A stretch of 19,854 bases of DNA from CAVBBU01 sp963593765 (GTDB lineage: Bacteria > Bacillota > Clostridia > Lachnospirales > Lachnospiraceae). Below are positions 6,990 to 14,679 of this stretch, in pieces. The notes under the pieces were generated by a model. It saw only the letters and a list, made by a program, of their open reading frames with translations. It was not told where the DNA came from and did no database searches. The stretch lies in the NCBI GenBank assembly GCA_963593765.1, contig CAVBBU010000031.1, positions 1-19,854 of the forward strand, written 5' to 3'. Position numbers and translations under genes: made by a program. Every line of letters starts with the position of its first letter. Positions within the stretch are counted from its first letter, which is position 1.

Positions 6990-7029
6990 TTCATACGCTA
7001 GGAAAAAATTTCCTGCCAAGGTTTTTTAT

Positions 7030-8751
7030 ATGGACACAAATACAAAGCAAAGATATGAAGTATGGAAAAAACAAAATTTAAGAGATCCAGATTTAGTAAG
7101 GGAGCTTGAAGAAATAGCTGGTGATAGCGAAGCTATAAACGATCGCTTTTATAAGGAACTTGAGTTTGGCACAGGCGGACTTCGAGGCGTGCTTGGGGTA
7201 GGAACAAATAGAATGAATATCTATACTGTTTCTAAGGCGACTAAGGGATTGGCAGAGTATATGCTGTCCAAAAATTCTAATTCATCAGTTGCCATAGCCT
7301 ATGACAGTAGAATTAATTCAGATATATTTGCAAAAAGGGCAGCGGCTGTATTTGCAAGCTGCGGCATAAGAGTATATATATGGAAGGAGCTTATGCCTAC
7401 GCCGTCGCTATCATTTGCCATAAGATATTTAGGCTGCGATGGAGGAATAGTTATAACCGCAAGCCACAACCCGGCAGAATATAACGGATATAAGGTATAT
7501 GGAGCTGACGGCTGTCAGATTACGACTAAGGCAGCAGGAGACATATATGAATATATAAAGGCAGTAGATATATTTTCGGTAGAGGAAAAATATACATATA
7601 AGGATGGAATTAAAGATGGCAGGATAAGTCTTATAGGCGAGGACTGCTTTGATGCATTTATAGAAGCGGTTTCTAATCAGTCGCTTTGTGAGGGTGACAT
7701 AGACAAAAATGTTAAGATAGTTTATACGCCTTTAAATGGAAGCGGGCTTAGGTGCGTTTTGAGCGGTCTTAAGAAAAATGGCTTTACTAATATAGAGCTG
7801 GTAGATGAACAGGCTAGCCCTGATGGACATTTTCCGACTTGCCCTTATCCAAATCCTGAGATAAGGCAGGCACTTGAGCTTGGGCTAAAGCTTTCAAGAG
7901 AAAAAAAGGCGGATCTACTTATAGCAACAGATCCTGATTGCGACAGAGTTGGAATAGCTGCATTAGATAAGAATGAATATAAGCTTCTTTCGGGCAATGA
8001 GGTCGGACTTTTATTATTTGATTATATATGTAAGAGAAGACTTGCTCTTGGTACTATGCCAGACTCGCCAATATGTATTAAAACTATAGTTACGACAGAC
8101 CTTGCATACAAAATAGCAAAGGAGTATGGCGTTGAAATTATAGATGTGCTTACCGGCTTTAAATTTATAGGCGAGCAGATAGGCGAGCTTGAAAAAAGAG
8201 GCGAAGATAAGCGATATATATTTGGCTTTGAGGAAAGCTATGGATATCTTACGGGCACTTATGTAAGAGATAAGGATGCAGTTGCAGGAAGCCTTATGAT
8301 AGCAGAGATGTTTGCATATTATAAGTCTAAGGGGCAGTCGCTTTTTGATATATTAGATGACATTTATAAAAAACATGGCTACTTTCTTAACTCGCTATAT
8401 AGTTATAAATTTGAAGGAGAGAGTGGCTTTGAAAAAATGCAGGGCATTATGCATAGGTGTAGAGATAATAAGCTGACCGCCTTTTCTGAAAAAAATGTAA
8501 AAGCGGTATATGATTATAGGGAAGGCGTTTGCATATATGATGATGGAAAAAAGCAGGAGATAATGCTTCCAAAATCAGATGTAATAAAATATATATTAGA
8601 GGATGGAACAGCTGTTGTTATAAGACCATCAGGAACAGAACCAAAGCTAAAGCTATATATAAGTATAAATGCAAAAAATAAAGAAGAAGCTACTGGCATT
8701 GAAGATAAATTAAAAGTAGAATTAGAAAAAAGGCTAGAACTTACAGACTAA
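7030..8751 (+). CDS. Phosphoglucomutase/phosphomannomutase (alpha-D-phosphohexomutase)
   Basis: This 573-residue phosphohexomutase of the long PgcA-like type interconverts hexose 6-phosphate and 1-phosphate. The N-terminal EFGTGGLRGVLGVGTNRMN is diagnostic. The phosphoserine loop TASHNPAEYNGYK has the active Ser at about residue 145. The Mg-binding DPDCDR (Asp 301, 303, 305), the sugar-recognition GFEESYGYL and the C-terminal phosphate-binding RPSGTEPKLKLY are all present. The frame opens at 6958 with TTG inside gmd, but the ATG at 7030 has AAGG 8 nt upstream and aligns with the family N-terminus. In this cluster it can supply Man-1-P to ManC, Glc-1-P to RfbF, or both; sequence does not decide. 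Alternative symbols are pgcA or manB. Confidence 0.92.
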   Translation: MDTNTKQRYEVWKKQNLRDPDLVRELEEIAGDSEAINDRFYKELEFGTGGLRGVLGVGTNRMNIYTVSKATKGLAEYMLSKNSNSSVAIAYDSRINSDIFAKRAAAVFASCGIRVYIWKELMPTPSLSFAIRYLGCDGGIVITASHNPAEYNGYKVYGADGCQITTKAAGDIYEYIKAVDIFSVEEKYTYKDGIKDGRISLIGEDCFDAFIEAVSNQSLCEGDIDKNVKIVYTPLNGSGLRCVLSGLKKNGFTNIELVDEQASPDGHFPTCPYPNPEIRQALELGLKLSREKKADLLIATDPDCDRVGIAALDKNEYKLLSGNEVGLLLFDYICKRRLALGTMPDSPICIKTIVTTDLAYKIAKEYGVEIIDVLTGFKFIGEQIGELEKRGEDKRYIFGFEESYGYLTGTYVRDKDAVAGSLMIAEMFAYYKSKGQSLFDILDDIYKKHGYFLNSLYSYKFEGESGFEKMQGIMHRCRDNKLTAFSEKNVKAVYDYREGVCIYDDGKKQEIMLPKSDVIKYILEDGTAVVIRPSGTEPKLKLYISINAKNKEEATGIEDKLKVELEKRLELTD

Positions 8752-8775
8752 CAGATACAAAAAAGGAGATGGCTA

Positions 8776-9783
8776 ATGGTTATTACACAAACACCTTTTC
8801 GAATGGCATTTTTTGGCGGCGGAACAGATATGCCAGAGTTTTTTAATGAATATGGCGGCGCAGTTATATCTACAGCTATAGATAAATATTGCTATGTGAC
8901 AGTAAGGCATCTGCCGCCATTTTTTGATTATTATACAGAGCTTGCATATGCTAAGATAGAAAGAGTTACTGACATAGAAAAAATAGAGCATCCGGCAGTT
9001 CGTAATGCTATGAAGATGCTAGATATACATGACATTAGATTAACCTACGAGGCGGATCTTCCTGCAAGGTCAGGGCTAGGAACTAGCAGCTCATTTGCAG
9101 TTGGCATGCTGGAAGCATTTTATGCGATAAAAAATAAAACTCCGGACAAGAAAAAACTGGCAGAGGATGCCATATATCTTGAAAGAGAGCTTTGTAAGGA
9201 AGCCGGCGGATGGCAGGATCAGATAGCAGCAGCATATGGCGGATTTAACAGAATAGATTTTAAGGATAACTCCTTTGAGGTAAAGCCTATAGCTATATCT
9301 GCAGAAAGACGAAGAGAGCTGGAGGAGGGCATACTAGTATTCTTTACCGGTTTTACCAGACTTTCATCAGAGATACAGGCAGCATCTAAAAAGGTAGAGG
9401 ATAAGACAAGCCAGCTAAGGCAGATGCTTGAGTTAGTTGATGAAGCAGAAAATATACTTATAGATGAAAATGCAAGCCTAGATGAGTTTGGAAGGCTGCT
9501 TGATGTATCATGGAAATTAAAAAGGCAAACAGGCGATAGAGTTTCTACAGATAAGATAGATGAATTATATGAAATAGGAATAAAGGCAGGTGCAACAGGC
9601 GGCAAGCTACTAGGTGCAGGCGGCGGTGGCTTCCTTGCATTTTATGTACCAAAGGAAAAAAGAGAAAGCGTAAGAGCAGCACTTAGCAATTTGCTGTATG
9701 TTCCGTTTGGCTTTGATGATGACGGAACAAAAATAATTCACCTGACACCTGAGACATATTCATATAGAGGTGCAGAAAAATAA
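8776..9783 (+). CDS. GHMP-family sugar kinase (HddA/fucokinase-like)
   Basis: This is a 335-residue GHMP kinase. The N-terminal TPFRMAFFGGGTDMPEFFNEYGG is typical of sugar kinases related to D-glycero-D-manno-heptose 7-phosphate kinase (HddA). The ATP-binding motif 2, PARSGLGTSSSFAVG, is at 96-110. GGWQDQIAAAYGG and the C-terminal motif 3, GATGGKLLGAGGGGFLAFY (about 273-291), follow. An AAGGAGA ribosome site precedes the ATG closely. It sits between the phosphomutase and rfbG with short gaps, so it is cotranscribed. No gmhA or gmhB is in the window, so a heptose role is not supported locally. It may phosphorylate another sugar at C1 for activation by the nucleotidyltransferase at 14680-15582. 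Confidence 0.85.
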   Translation: MVITQTPFRMAFFGGGTDMPEFFNEYGGAVISTAIDKYCYVTVRHLPPFFDYYTELAYAKIERVTDIEKIEHPAVRNAMKMLDIHDIRLTYEADLPARSGLGTSSSFAVGMLEAFYAIKNKTPDKKKLAEDAIYLERELCKEAGGWQDQIAAAYGGFNRIDFKDNSFEVKPIAISAERRRELEEGILVFFTGFTRLSSEIQAASKKVEDKTSQLRQMLELVDEAENILIDENASLDEFGRLLDVSWKLKRQTGDRVSTDKIDELYEIGIKAGATGGKLLGAGGGGFLAFYVPKEKRESVRAALSNLLYVPFGFDDDGTKIIHLTPETYSYRGAEK

Positions 9784-9795
9784 AAAGAGGTAGCT

Positions 9796-10842
9796 ATGCT
9801 GGATTTTTATAATAAAAAGAAAATTCTTATAACAGGACATACAGGCTTTAAGGGTGCTTGGCTTAGTCAGATACTTATTATGGCAGGAGCGGATGTAGTT
9901 GGATATGCACTTGATACGCCGACAGAGCCTAGCATATATAAGCTTATAGGCCTTGAAAAAAACATGAACTCCATTATAGGAGATATAAGAGATAAGGAAG
10001 GGCTTCTTAAGGTATATAAAGAGGAAAAGCCGGAGATAGTTTTCCATCTTGCAGCACAGCCTATAGTTCGTGATTCGTACAAGGATCCGGTATATACATA
10101 CGAGACTAATGTCTTAGGAACGGTCAATGTACTTGAGGGGGCAAGGCTTACAGGCTGCGTTAGGTCGCTTCTTAATGTAACTACGGATAAGGTATATGAA
10201 AATAAGGAGTGGGATAGAGGATACTTAGAAACGGATTTTCTTGATGGATATGATCCTTATTCTAACAGTAAGTCGTGCTCTGAACTGGTTACACATAGCT
10301 ACAAAAAATCATTTCTTGATGAGATGGACTGTCGCACCTCTACTGCCAGAGCGGGCAATGTAATCGGTGGCGGAGATTTCGCTACAGATAGGATAATTCC
10401 AGACTGCGTAAGAGCTGCGATGGCAGGTAAGGACATAGAGGTTAGAAATCCTCATTCGATACGACCTTACCAGCATGTGCTAGAGCCGCTTTTTGTATAT
10501 CTTATGATAGCAAAAGAGCAGTATAATGATAAAAAATATATGGGATATTATAATGTAGGACCGGATGATTGTGACTGCGTAACTACAGGCGAGCTTGTAG
10601 ATATGTTTTGCAAATGCTGGGGCGATGGTCTTAGCTGGGTTAATAAATCAGATGGTGGTCCGCATGAGGCTAATTTTTTAAAGCTTGATTGTGCGAAGCT
10701 TAAAAAGACCTTTGGATGGGAGCCAAAGTATCATATTGAAGATGCTACCCAAAAGGCTGTTGAGTGGTATAAAATATTTGCGCTCGGTGGGGATGTTTTG
10801 AATACTACGAAGATGCAGATTAAAGAATTTTTCGAGAGATAA
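9796..10842 (+). CDS. rfbG: CDP-glucose 4,6-dehydratase
   Basis: This 348-residue extended short-chain dehydrogenase converts CDP-D-glucose to CDP-4-keto-6-deoxy-D-glucose. The NAD-binding loop GHTGFKG is at residues 14-20, with the FKGAWL variant characteristic of RfbG/AscB. HLAAQPIVRDSYKDP, NVTTDKVYENKEW and the catalytic Y155-SNS-K159 follow. RAGNVIGGGDFATDRIIPDCVRA and RPYQHVLEPL are typical of this enzyme rather than of RmlB or GalE. An AGAGG ribosome site lies close to the ATG. The gap to the GHMP kinase is 12 nt. It acts between RfbF (13878-14651) and RfbH (11187-12524). A 344-nt repeat-bearing gap separates it from rfbH. Confidence 0.94.
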   Translation: MLDFYNKKKILITGHTGFKGAWLSQILIMAGADVVGYALDTPTEPSIYKLIGLEKNMNSIIGDIRDKEGLLKVYKEEKPEIVFHLAAQPIVRDSYKDPVYTYETNVLGTVNVLEGARLTGCVRSLLNVTTDKVYENKEWDRGYLETDFLDGYDPYSNSKSCSELVTHSYKKSFLDEMDCRTSTARAGNVIGGGDFATDRIIPDCVRAAMAGKDIEVRNPHSIRPYQHVLEPLFVYLMIAKEQYNDKKYMGYYNVGPDDCDCVTTGELVDMFCKCWGDGLSWVNKSDGGPHEANFLKLDCAKLKKTFGWEPKYHIEDATQKAVEWYKIFALGGDVLNTTKMQIKEFFER

Positions 10843-10844
10843 AA

Positions 10845-10945
10845 TGTTGTGGATTTTGAAAAGAGCAAATAGTTGTAGATACGGAAAAAGATAACAGTCG
10901 TAGCTTTTGAAATAGCAAACAGTCGTATCTTCCAAATAAATAGTG
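10845..10945. repeat. Four-unit tandem repeat, period 25-26 bp
   Basis: Units begin at 10845, 10871, 10896 and 10921, giving periods of 26, 25 and 25. Each opens with (A/T)GT(T/C)GT followed by a short A/T-rich stretch and AAA-rich sequence with GCAAA or similar; for example, AGTCGTAGCTTTTGAAATAG starts unit 3. The last unit degenerates into the hairpin at 10934-10992. The array starts 3 nt after the rfbG stop. No open frame runs through it with a ribosome site, and it lacks the long unique spacers of a CRISPR. Confidence 0.6.
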
Positions 10946-10992
10946 CTCGCGGCTACGCTGGGAACCGCTATGCGCCGCTCACACTTTTATTT
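10934..10992. other. Imperfect G+C-rich hairpin in the rfbG-rfbH gap
   Basis: The left arm 10934-10953 and right arm 10974-10992 are imperfectly complementary (AAATAAA with TTTATTT outside, GCGGC with GCCGC inside). The loop is GC-rich and itself contains GGAACC. It could slow or end transcription after rfbG. The rest of the gap, 10993-11186, is A/T-rich; I see no gene and no confident promoter there, only the ribosome site AGAAGGA just before rfbH. Confidence 0.4.
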
Positions 10993-11186
10993 GTCAGATA
11001 CTCTGAATGGGCGATTTAAGAGTGCTTTATTTTAGAAAAAAATTAGTAGCAGTAATAAAAAACGAAATAATATGATAGCGATAATCTACACCAAAGAGTT
11101 CAGTACCAACAATATATAACAAACACCCAACTAATCAGCAACAAAGAGAAGGCAAAATATTTTAAACAGGTAAGAAGGACAAGACT

Positions 11187-12524
11187 ATGTTTGAAAACAA
11201 GACAAAGGAAGAAGCAAGAGATGAGATACTTAAGGCGGTAGATGAATATTGCAAGAGGTATCATAATATTAAAAAGGAATTTGAGCCGGGAGATAGGATT
11301 ACATATGCATCTAGGGTATATGACAGCAAGGAAATGACAAATCTTGTTGACAGCGCTCTGGAGTTTTGGCTTACATCAGGAAGATATACTGACGAGTTTG
11401 AAAAAAAGCTAGGAGAGTATCTAGGGGTTAGATATGTATCTCTAGTTAATTCTGGCTCGTCTGCAAATTTGTGTGCATTTATGACTCTTACATCACCGCT
11501 TCTTAGGGAGAGGCAGGTGCTTCCCGGGGATGAGATTATAACGGTAGCATGTGGCTTTCCAACTACTGTTACACCTATATTGCAATACGGAGCAGTACCT
11601 GTATTTGTAGATGTAACTATTCCGCAATATAATATAGATGCAACTAGGCTAGAGGGAGCATTGTCCACAAAAACTAAGGCGGTAATGATAGCACATACTC
11701 TCGGAAATCCGTTCGACCTAAAGACGGTTAAGGACTTTTGCACGAAGCATAAGCTTTGGCTTATAGAGGATAACTGCGACGCACTAGGAAGCAGATATAC
11801 TATAGATGGCGAAACAAAATTCACCGGAACAGTAGGCGACATAGGCACGTCGAGCTTTTATCCGCCACATCATATGACTATGGGCGAGGGCGGAGCAGTA
11901 TATACAAGCAATCCGCTTTTGCATAAGATAATTCGCTCTTTGAGAGACTGGGGGAGAGACTGCATATGTCCGTCAGGCAGAGATAATATGTGCGGACATA
12001 GATTTGATGGGGACTATGGCGAGCTTCCACATGGGTATGACCACAAGTATGTTTATTCGCATTTTGGTTATAATCTAAAGGCTACAGATTTGCAGGCATC
12101 TATAGGCTGTGCACAGCTTGAGAAGTTTCCATCATTTGTAGAAAGAAGAAAGGCTAATTTTAATAGATTAAAGGAAGGCTTAAGGGGAACTGAGGACAAG
12201 CTACTGCTTCCAGAGGCAGCGCCTAATTCGGATCCTAGCTGGTTTGGATTTTTGATTACATGTAAAGAGGGCACAGATAGAAATAAGCTTGTAAGGTATA
12301 TAGAGGATAAGGGTATTCAAACTCGTATGCTTTTTGCAGGTAATCTAATTAAGCATCCTTGCTTTGATAAGCTAAGAGAGAGTAAAAGCGGATATAGAGT
12401 AGTAGGAAGCCTTGATAATACGGACAGAATTATGAGAGATACATTCTGGATTGGAGTATATCCGGGCATGACAGATAGTATGATAGATTATATGGCAGAG
12501 AGTATCAAAAAGGCGATACTATAG
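11187..12524 (+). CDS. rfbH: CDP-4-keto-6-deoxyglucose-3-dehydrase (E1, RfbH/AscC type)
   Basis: This 445-residue DegT/AspC-fold enzyme uses PMP and a [2Fe-2S] cluster for C3 deoxygenation of CDP-4-keto-6-deoxyglucose. Ordinary family members have a PLP-anchoring Lys before the GEGG motif; this protein reads FYPPHHMTMGEGG (224-236) with His at that place. That substitution is the hallmark of E1. Cys197 (EDNCDALG) and Cys259-x-Cys261-x7-Cys269 match the cluster-ligand layout known for E1. LVNSGSSANL, GYDHKYVYSHFGYNLKATDLQA and WFGFLI are also typical. The ATG at 11187 has AGAAGGA upstream. Catalysis needs an E3 flavin/iron-sulfur reductase (RfbI/AscD), which is not in the window. The downstream neighbour is an unrelated ATPase. 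Confidence 0.94.
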   Translation: MFENKTKEEARDEILKAVDEYCKRYHNIKKEFEPGDRITYASRVYDSKEMTNLVDSALEFWLTSGRYTDEFEKKLGEYLGVRYVSLVNSGSSANLCAFMTLTSPLLRERQVLPGDEIITVACGFPTTVTPILQYGAVPVFVDVTIPQYNIDATRLEGALSTKTKAVMIAHTLGNPFDLKTVKDFCTKHKLWLIEDNCDALGSRYTIDGETKFTGTVGDIGTSSFYPPHHMTMGEGGAVYTSNPLLHKIIRSLRDWGRDCICPSGRDNMCGHRFDGDYGELPHGYDHKYVYSHFGYNLKATDLQASIGCAQLEKFPSFVERRKANFNRLKEGLRGTEDKLLLPEAAPNSDPSWFGFLITCKEGTDRNKLVRYIEDKGIQTRMLFAGNLIKHPCFDKLRESKSGYRVVGSLDNTDRIMRDTFWIGVYPGMTDSMIDYMAESIKKAIL

Positions 12525-12534
12525 CTTATGTCAA

Positions 12535-12653
12535 CAAAGTTTTTCGGGTTCAACTGGAAAAACTTCCCCAAATACCAAAGTTTTTCGGTTTGAACTAGAA
12601 AAACCTCTTGAATTTGGCAACTTTTTCGGTTACTATTAGAAATAATCGAAGGA
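12535..12653. repeat. Three tandem ~41-bp hairpin repeats before the ATPase gene
   Basis: Units begin at 12535, 12576 and 12618 (spacings 41 and 42). Units 1 and 2 share CAAAGTTTTTCGG; unit 3 has a one-base-shorter CAACTTTTTCGG. Unit 1 is a hairpin with a perfect 9-bp stem (AAGTTTTTC / GAAAAACTT). Unit 2 keeps GTTTTTC / GAAAAAC. Unit 3 keeps only a short stem and runs into GAAGGAG, the ribosome site of the gene at 12660. The array could be a stepwise transcription-attenuation or protein-binding region for that gene, or a slipped-strand duplication of a terminator-like hairpin. Confidence 0.65.
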
Positions 12654-12659
12654 GAATTT

Positions 12660-13856
12660 ATGATAAACAGACCAGCTTATATTGAAAATATATCGCCATT
12701 TATCGACCAACCATTAATAAAAATATTGGCTGGTATTAGGCGTTCTGGAAAGTCGACGATTTTAGAATTATTAAAGCAGGAGCTTTTAAAAAGAGGAATA
12801 GATAGCAGCCACATAATTCAAAAAACCTATACTGAAATCGACATACCAAGCGATATAACAGCTAGGGCGATGCATGATGATATACAGTCGCATATAAAGG
12901 ACGATAAGAGATATTATGTATTTCTTGATGAGGTTCAAGAGGTAGATGGCTGGGAGAAGGCTGTTAATAGCCTGTTTGAAAAAAGAAATGTAGACATATA
13001 TATTACAGGCTCTAATTCAAAGCTTATGTCCAGCGAGATATCTACATATCTAACTGGCAGATATATAATGATTCCCGTATATACATTATCATTTAAGGAA
13101 TATATATCCTTTAAAGGAGAAGGGCTTTCAGAAAGCGAGCTATTAGAAAAATATATAAGATATGGTGGCTTTCCTATAATAGCTCTTGCTGATTTTGATG
13201 AGCAGCAGGCTTATCAGATAGTAAATGGAATTTATCATACTATAGTTTCAAGAGATATAGTTAAAAGACATAGTATAAAAAAACAGGATTTGTATGATAG
13301 AGTTGTAAGATATATTATAGACCACGTGGGGGAGACATTTTCCGCAAATACCATATCGAATTTTTTAAAAAGCGAAAAAAGAAGTATTTCTGTTGAAACG
13401 GTATATAATTATTTGCGGTGGCTAGAGGAAGCATTTATTATATGCAAATGCAGGCGGTATGATATGCAGGGAAAGAGCATATTAAAAACTCAGGAAAAGT
13501 ATTTTCTGTCAGATGTATCATTAAAATATGCATTGCTTGGCTATAATCGAACTATGCTTAATGGTGTTTTGGAAAATATAATCTATCTAGAGCTTAAGCG
13601 AAGAGGCTATGACGTATATATAGGGAAAAATGCTGACAAGGAGATAGACTTTGTTGCTATAAATCGTGATGATAGGATATATGTGCAGGTATGTGTGCAT
13701 TTGCCAGATAATTCAGAGCGTGAGGTGCAAAATCTACTAGATATAAAGGATCAGTATAATAAATACGTAGTTACGCTAAATGATATGGACGTTGGTATCC
13801 AAAATGGAATTAGGATAATCCATATGAGGGATTTTCTTCTTATGGATAGGTGGTAG
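12660..13856 (+). CDS. AAA-family ATPase with DUF4143 C-terminal domain
   Basis: This 398-residue protein has the AAA_14/DUF4143 architecture. Walker A GIRRSGKST is at 25-33, and Walker B YYVFLDEVQEV is at 85-95 with Asp90-Glu91. A sensor-like IYITGSNSKL follows near 113-122, then LTGR, and YGGFP at 168-172. A winged-helix-like segment lies at roughly 205-265. The C-terminal domain has ENIIYLELKRRGYDVYIG, EIDFV and YVQV, resembling a PD-(D/E)xK fold in which the usual ExK is QxC, so nuclease activity is doubtful. The family is widespread and mostly of unknown function; toxin-antitoxin-like or defence roles have been proposed. It interrupts rfbH and rfbF, has a strong GAAGGAG ribosome site and sits 21 nt before rfbF. 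No sugar-related role is evident. Confidence 0.88.
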   Translation: MINRPAYIENISPFIDQPLIKILAGIRRSGKSTILELLKQELLKRGIDSSHIIQKTYTEIDIPSDITARAMHDDIQSHIKDDKRYYVFLDEVQEVDGWEKAVNSLFEKRNVDIYITGSNSKLMSSEISTYLTGRYIMIPVYTLSFKEYISFKGEGLSESELLEKYIRYGGFPIIALADFDEQQAYQIVNGIYHTIVSRDIVKRHSIKKQDLYDRVVRYIIDHVGETFSANTISNFLKSEKRSISVETVYNYLRWLEEAFIICKCRRYDMQGKSILKTQEKYFLSDVSLKYALLGYNRTMLNGVLENIIYLELKRRGYDVYIGKNADKEIDFVAINRDDRIYVQVCVHLPDNSEREVQNLLDIKDQYNKYVVTLNDMDVGIQNGIRIIHMRDFLLMDRW

Positions 13857-13877
13857 AAGATAAAGGAAGGTATATAT

Positions 13878-14651
13878 ATGAAGGTTGTTATATTAGCAGG
13901 TGGGCTTGGAACAAGGATAAGCGAGGAGAGCCATCTAAAGCCAAAGCCTATGATAGAGATAGGTGGTCAGCCTATACTGTGGCATATTATGAAATATTAT
14001 TCGCATTTTGGATTTAATGATTTCATCATTTGCCTTGGATATAAGCAATATGTTGTTAAGGAATATTTTGCTGATTATTATCTGCATAATTCAGATGTGA
14101 CCTTTGACCTATCAAACAATTCTATGCAGGTGCATAATAATTATTCTGAGCCATGGAAGGTAACGCTGGTTGATACCGGACTTAATACCATGACAGGCGG
14201 AAGAGTAAAGAGAGTGCAGGAATTTATAGGCAATGAAAGCTTTATGCTGACATACGGAGATGGAGTATCTACAGTAGATTTAAAGGCACTTAATGAATTT
14301 CATAAAAAGCATGGCAAGATAGCAACTATAACTACTGTTAATATAGGTCAGGCAAAGGGCGTGCTTGATATAGACGAGGGAAATGTTATCCGTTCGTTTA
14401 GAGAAAAGGATGAGAGCGATGGCAGCTTAATTAATGGCGGCTTTATGGTTCTTAATCCAGAGATCTTTGATTACCTAGAGGGCGATGCAACCATATTCGA
14501 GCAGGGACCTCTTCAAAGACTTGCAGCAGAGGGAGAACTGATGTCATTTTACCATCAGGGCTTTTGGCAGTGCATGGACACGCAAAGAGAGATGCATAAG
14601 CTAGAGGAGCTTTGGCAGTCAGGAAGAGCACCTTGGAAGGTTTGGGAGTAG
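13878..14651 (+). CDS. rfbF: Glucose-1-phosphate cytidylyltransferase
   Basis: This 257-residue enzyme is predicted to make CDP-glucose from CTP and alpha-D-glucose 1-phosphate. The N-terminal LAGGLGTRISEESHLKPKPM is the signature that separates RfbF from the thymidylyl and uridylyl homologues. IGGQPILWHIMKYYSHFG, LTYGDGVSTVD (metal/nucleotide site), NGGFMVLNPEIFDYL and HQGFWQCMDTQREM follow. The length is standard and the C-terminus APWKVWE is typical. AAAGGAAGG precedes the ATG. It is the first step of the RfbF-RfbG-RfbH route but is placed last here, after an inserted ATPase gene. That differs from the usual rfbF-rfbG-rfbH order. Confidence 0.95.
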   Translation: MKVVILAGGLGTRISEESHLKPKPMIEIGGQPILWHIMKYYSHFGFNDFIICLGYKQYVVKEYFADYYLHNSDVTFDLSNNSMQVHNNYSEPWKVTLVDTGLNTMTGGRVKRVQEFIGNESFMLTYGDGVSTVDLKALNEFHKKHGKIATITTVNIGQAKGVLDIDEGNVIRSFREKDESDGSLINGGFMVLNPEIFDYLEGDATIFEQGPLQRLAAEGELMSFYHQGFWQCMDTQREMHKLEELWQSGRAPWKVWE

Positions 14652-14679
14652 AGTAAAAATAAAAAACGAGAGGCATATT

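Noticed and set aside
6958..7029. TTG start of the phosphomutase inside gmd
   Set aside because: The ATG at 7030 has AAGG at good spacing and matches the family N-terminus; the TTG form adds unconserved residues.
10845..10945. CRISPR array
   Set aside because: Units are contiguous and about 25 bp, with no unique spacers of usual length, and no cas genes were seen.
11261..11848. A 195-codon minus-strand frame within rfbH
   Set aside because: It is antisense to a gene with clear catalytic signatures and has no protein-like motifs; it is a coding shadow.
12535..12653. CRISPR array
   Set aside because: Similar units are separated by only about 9-10 bp of differing sequence, there are just three, and each is a hairpin; this is a simple tandem repeat.
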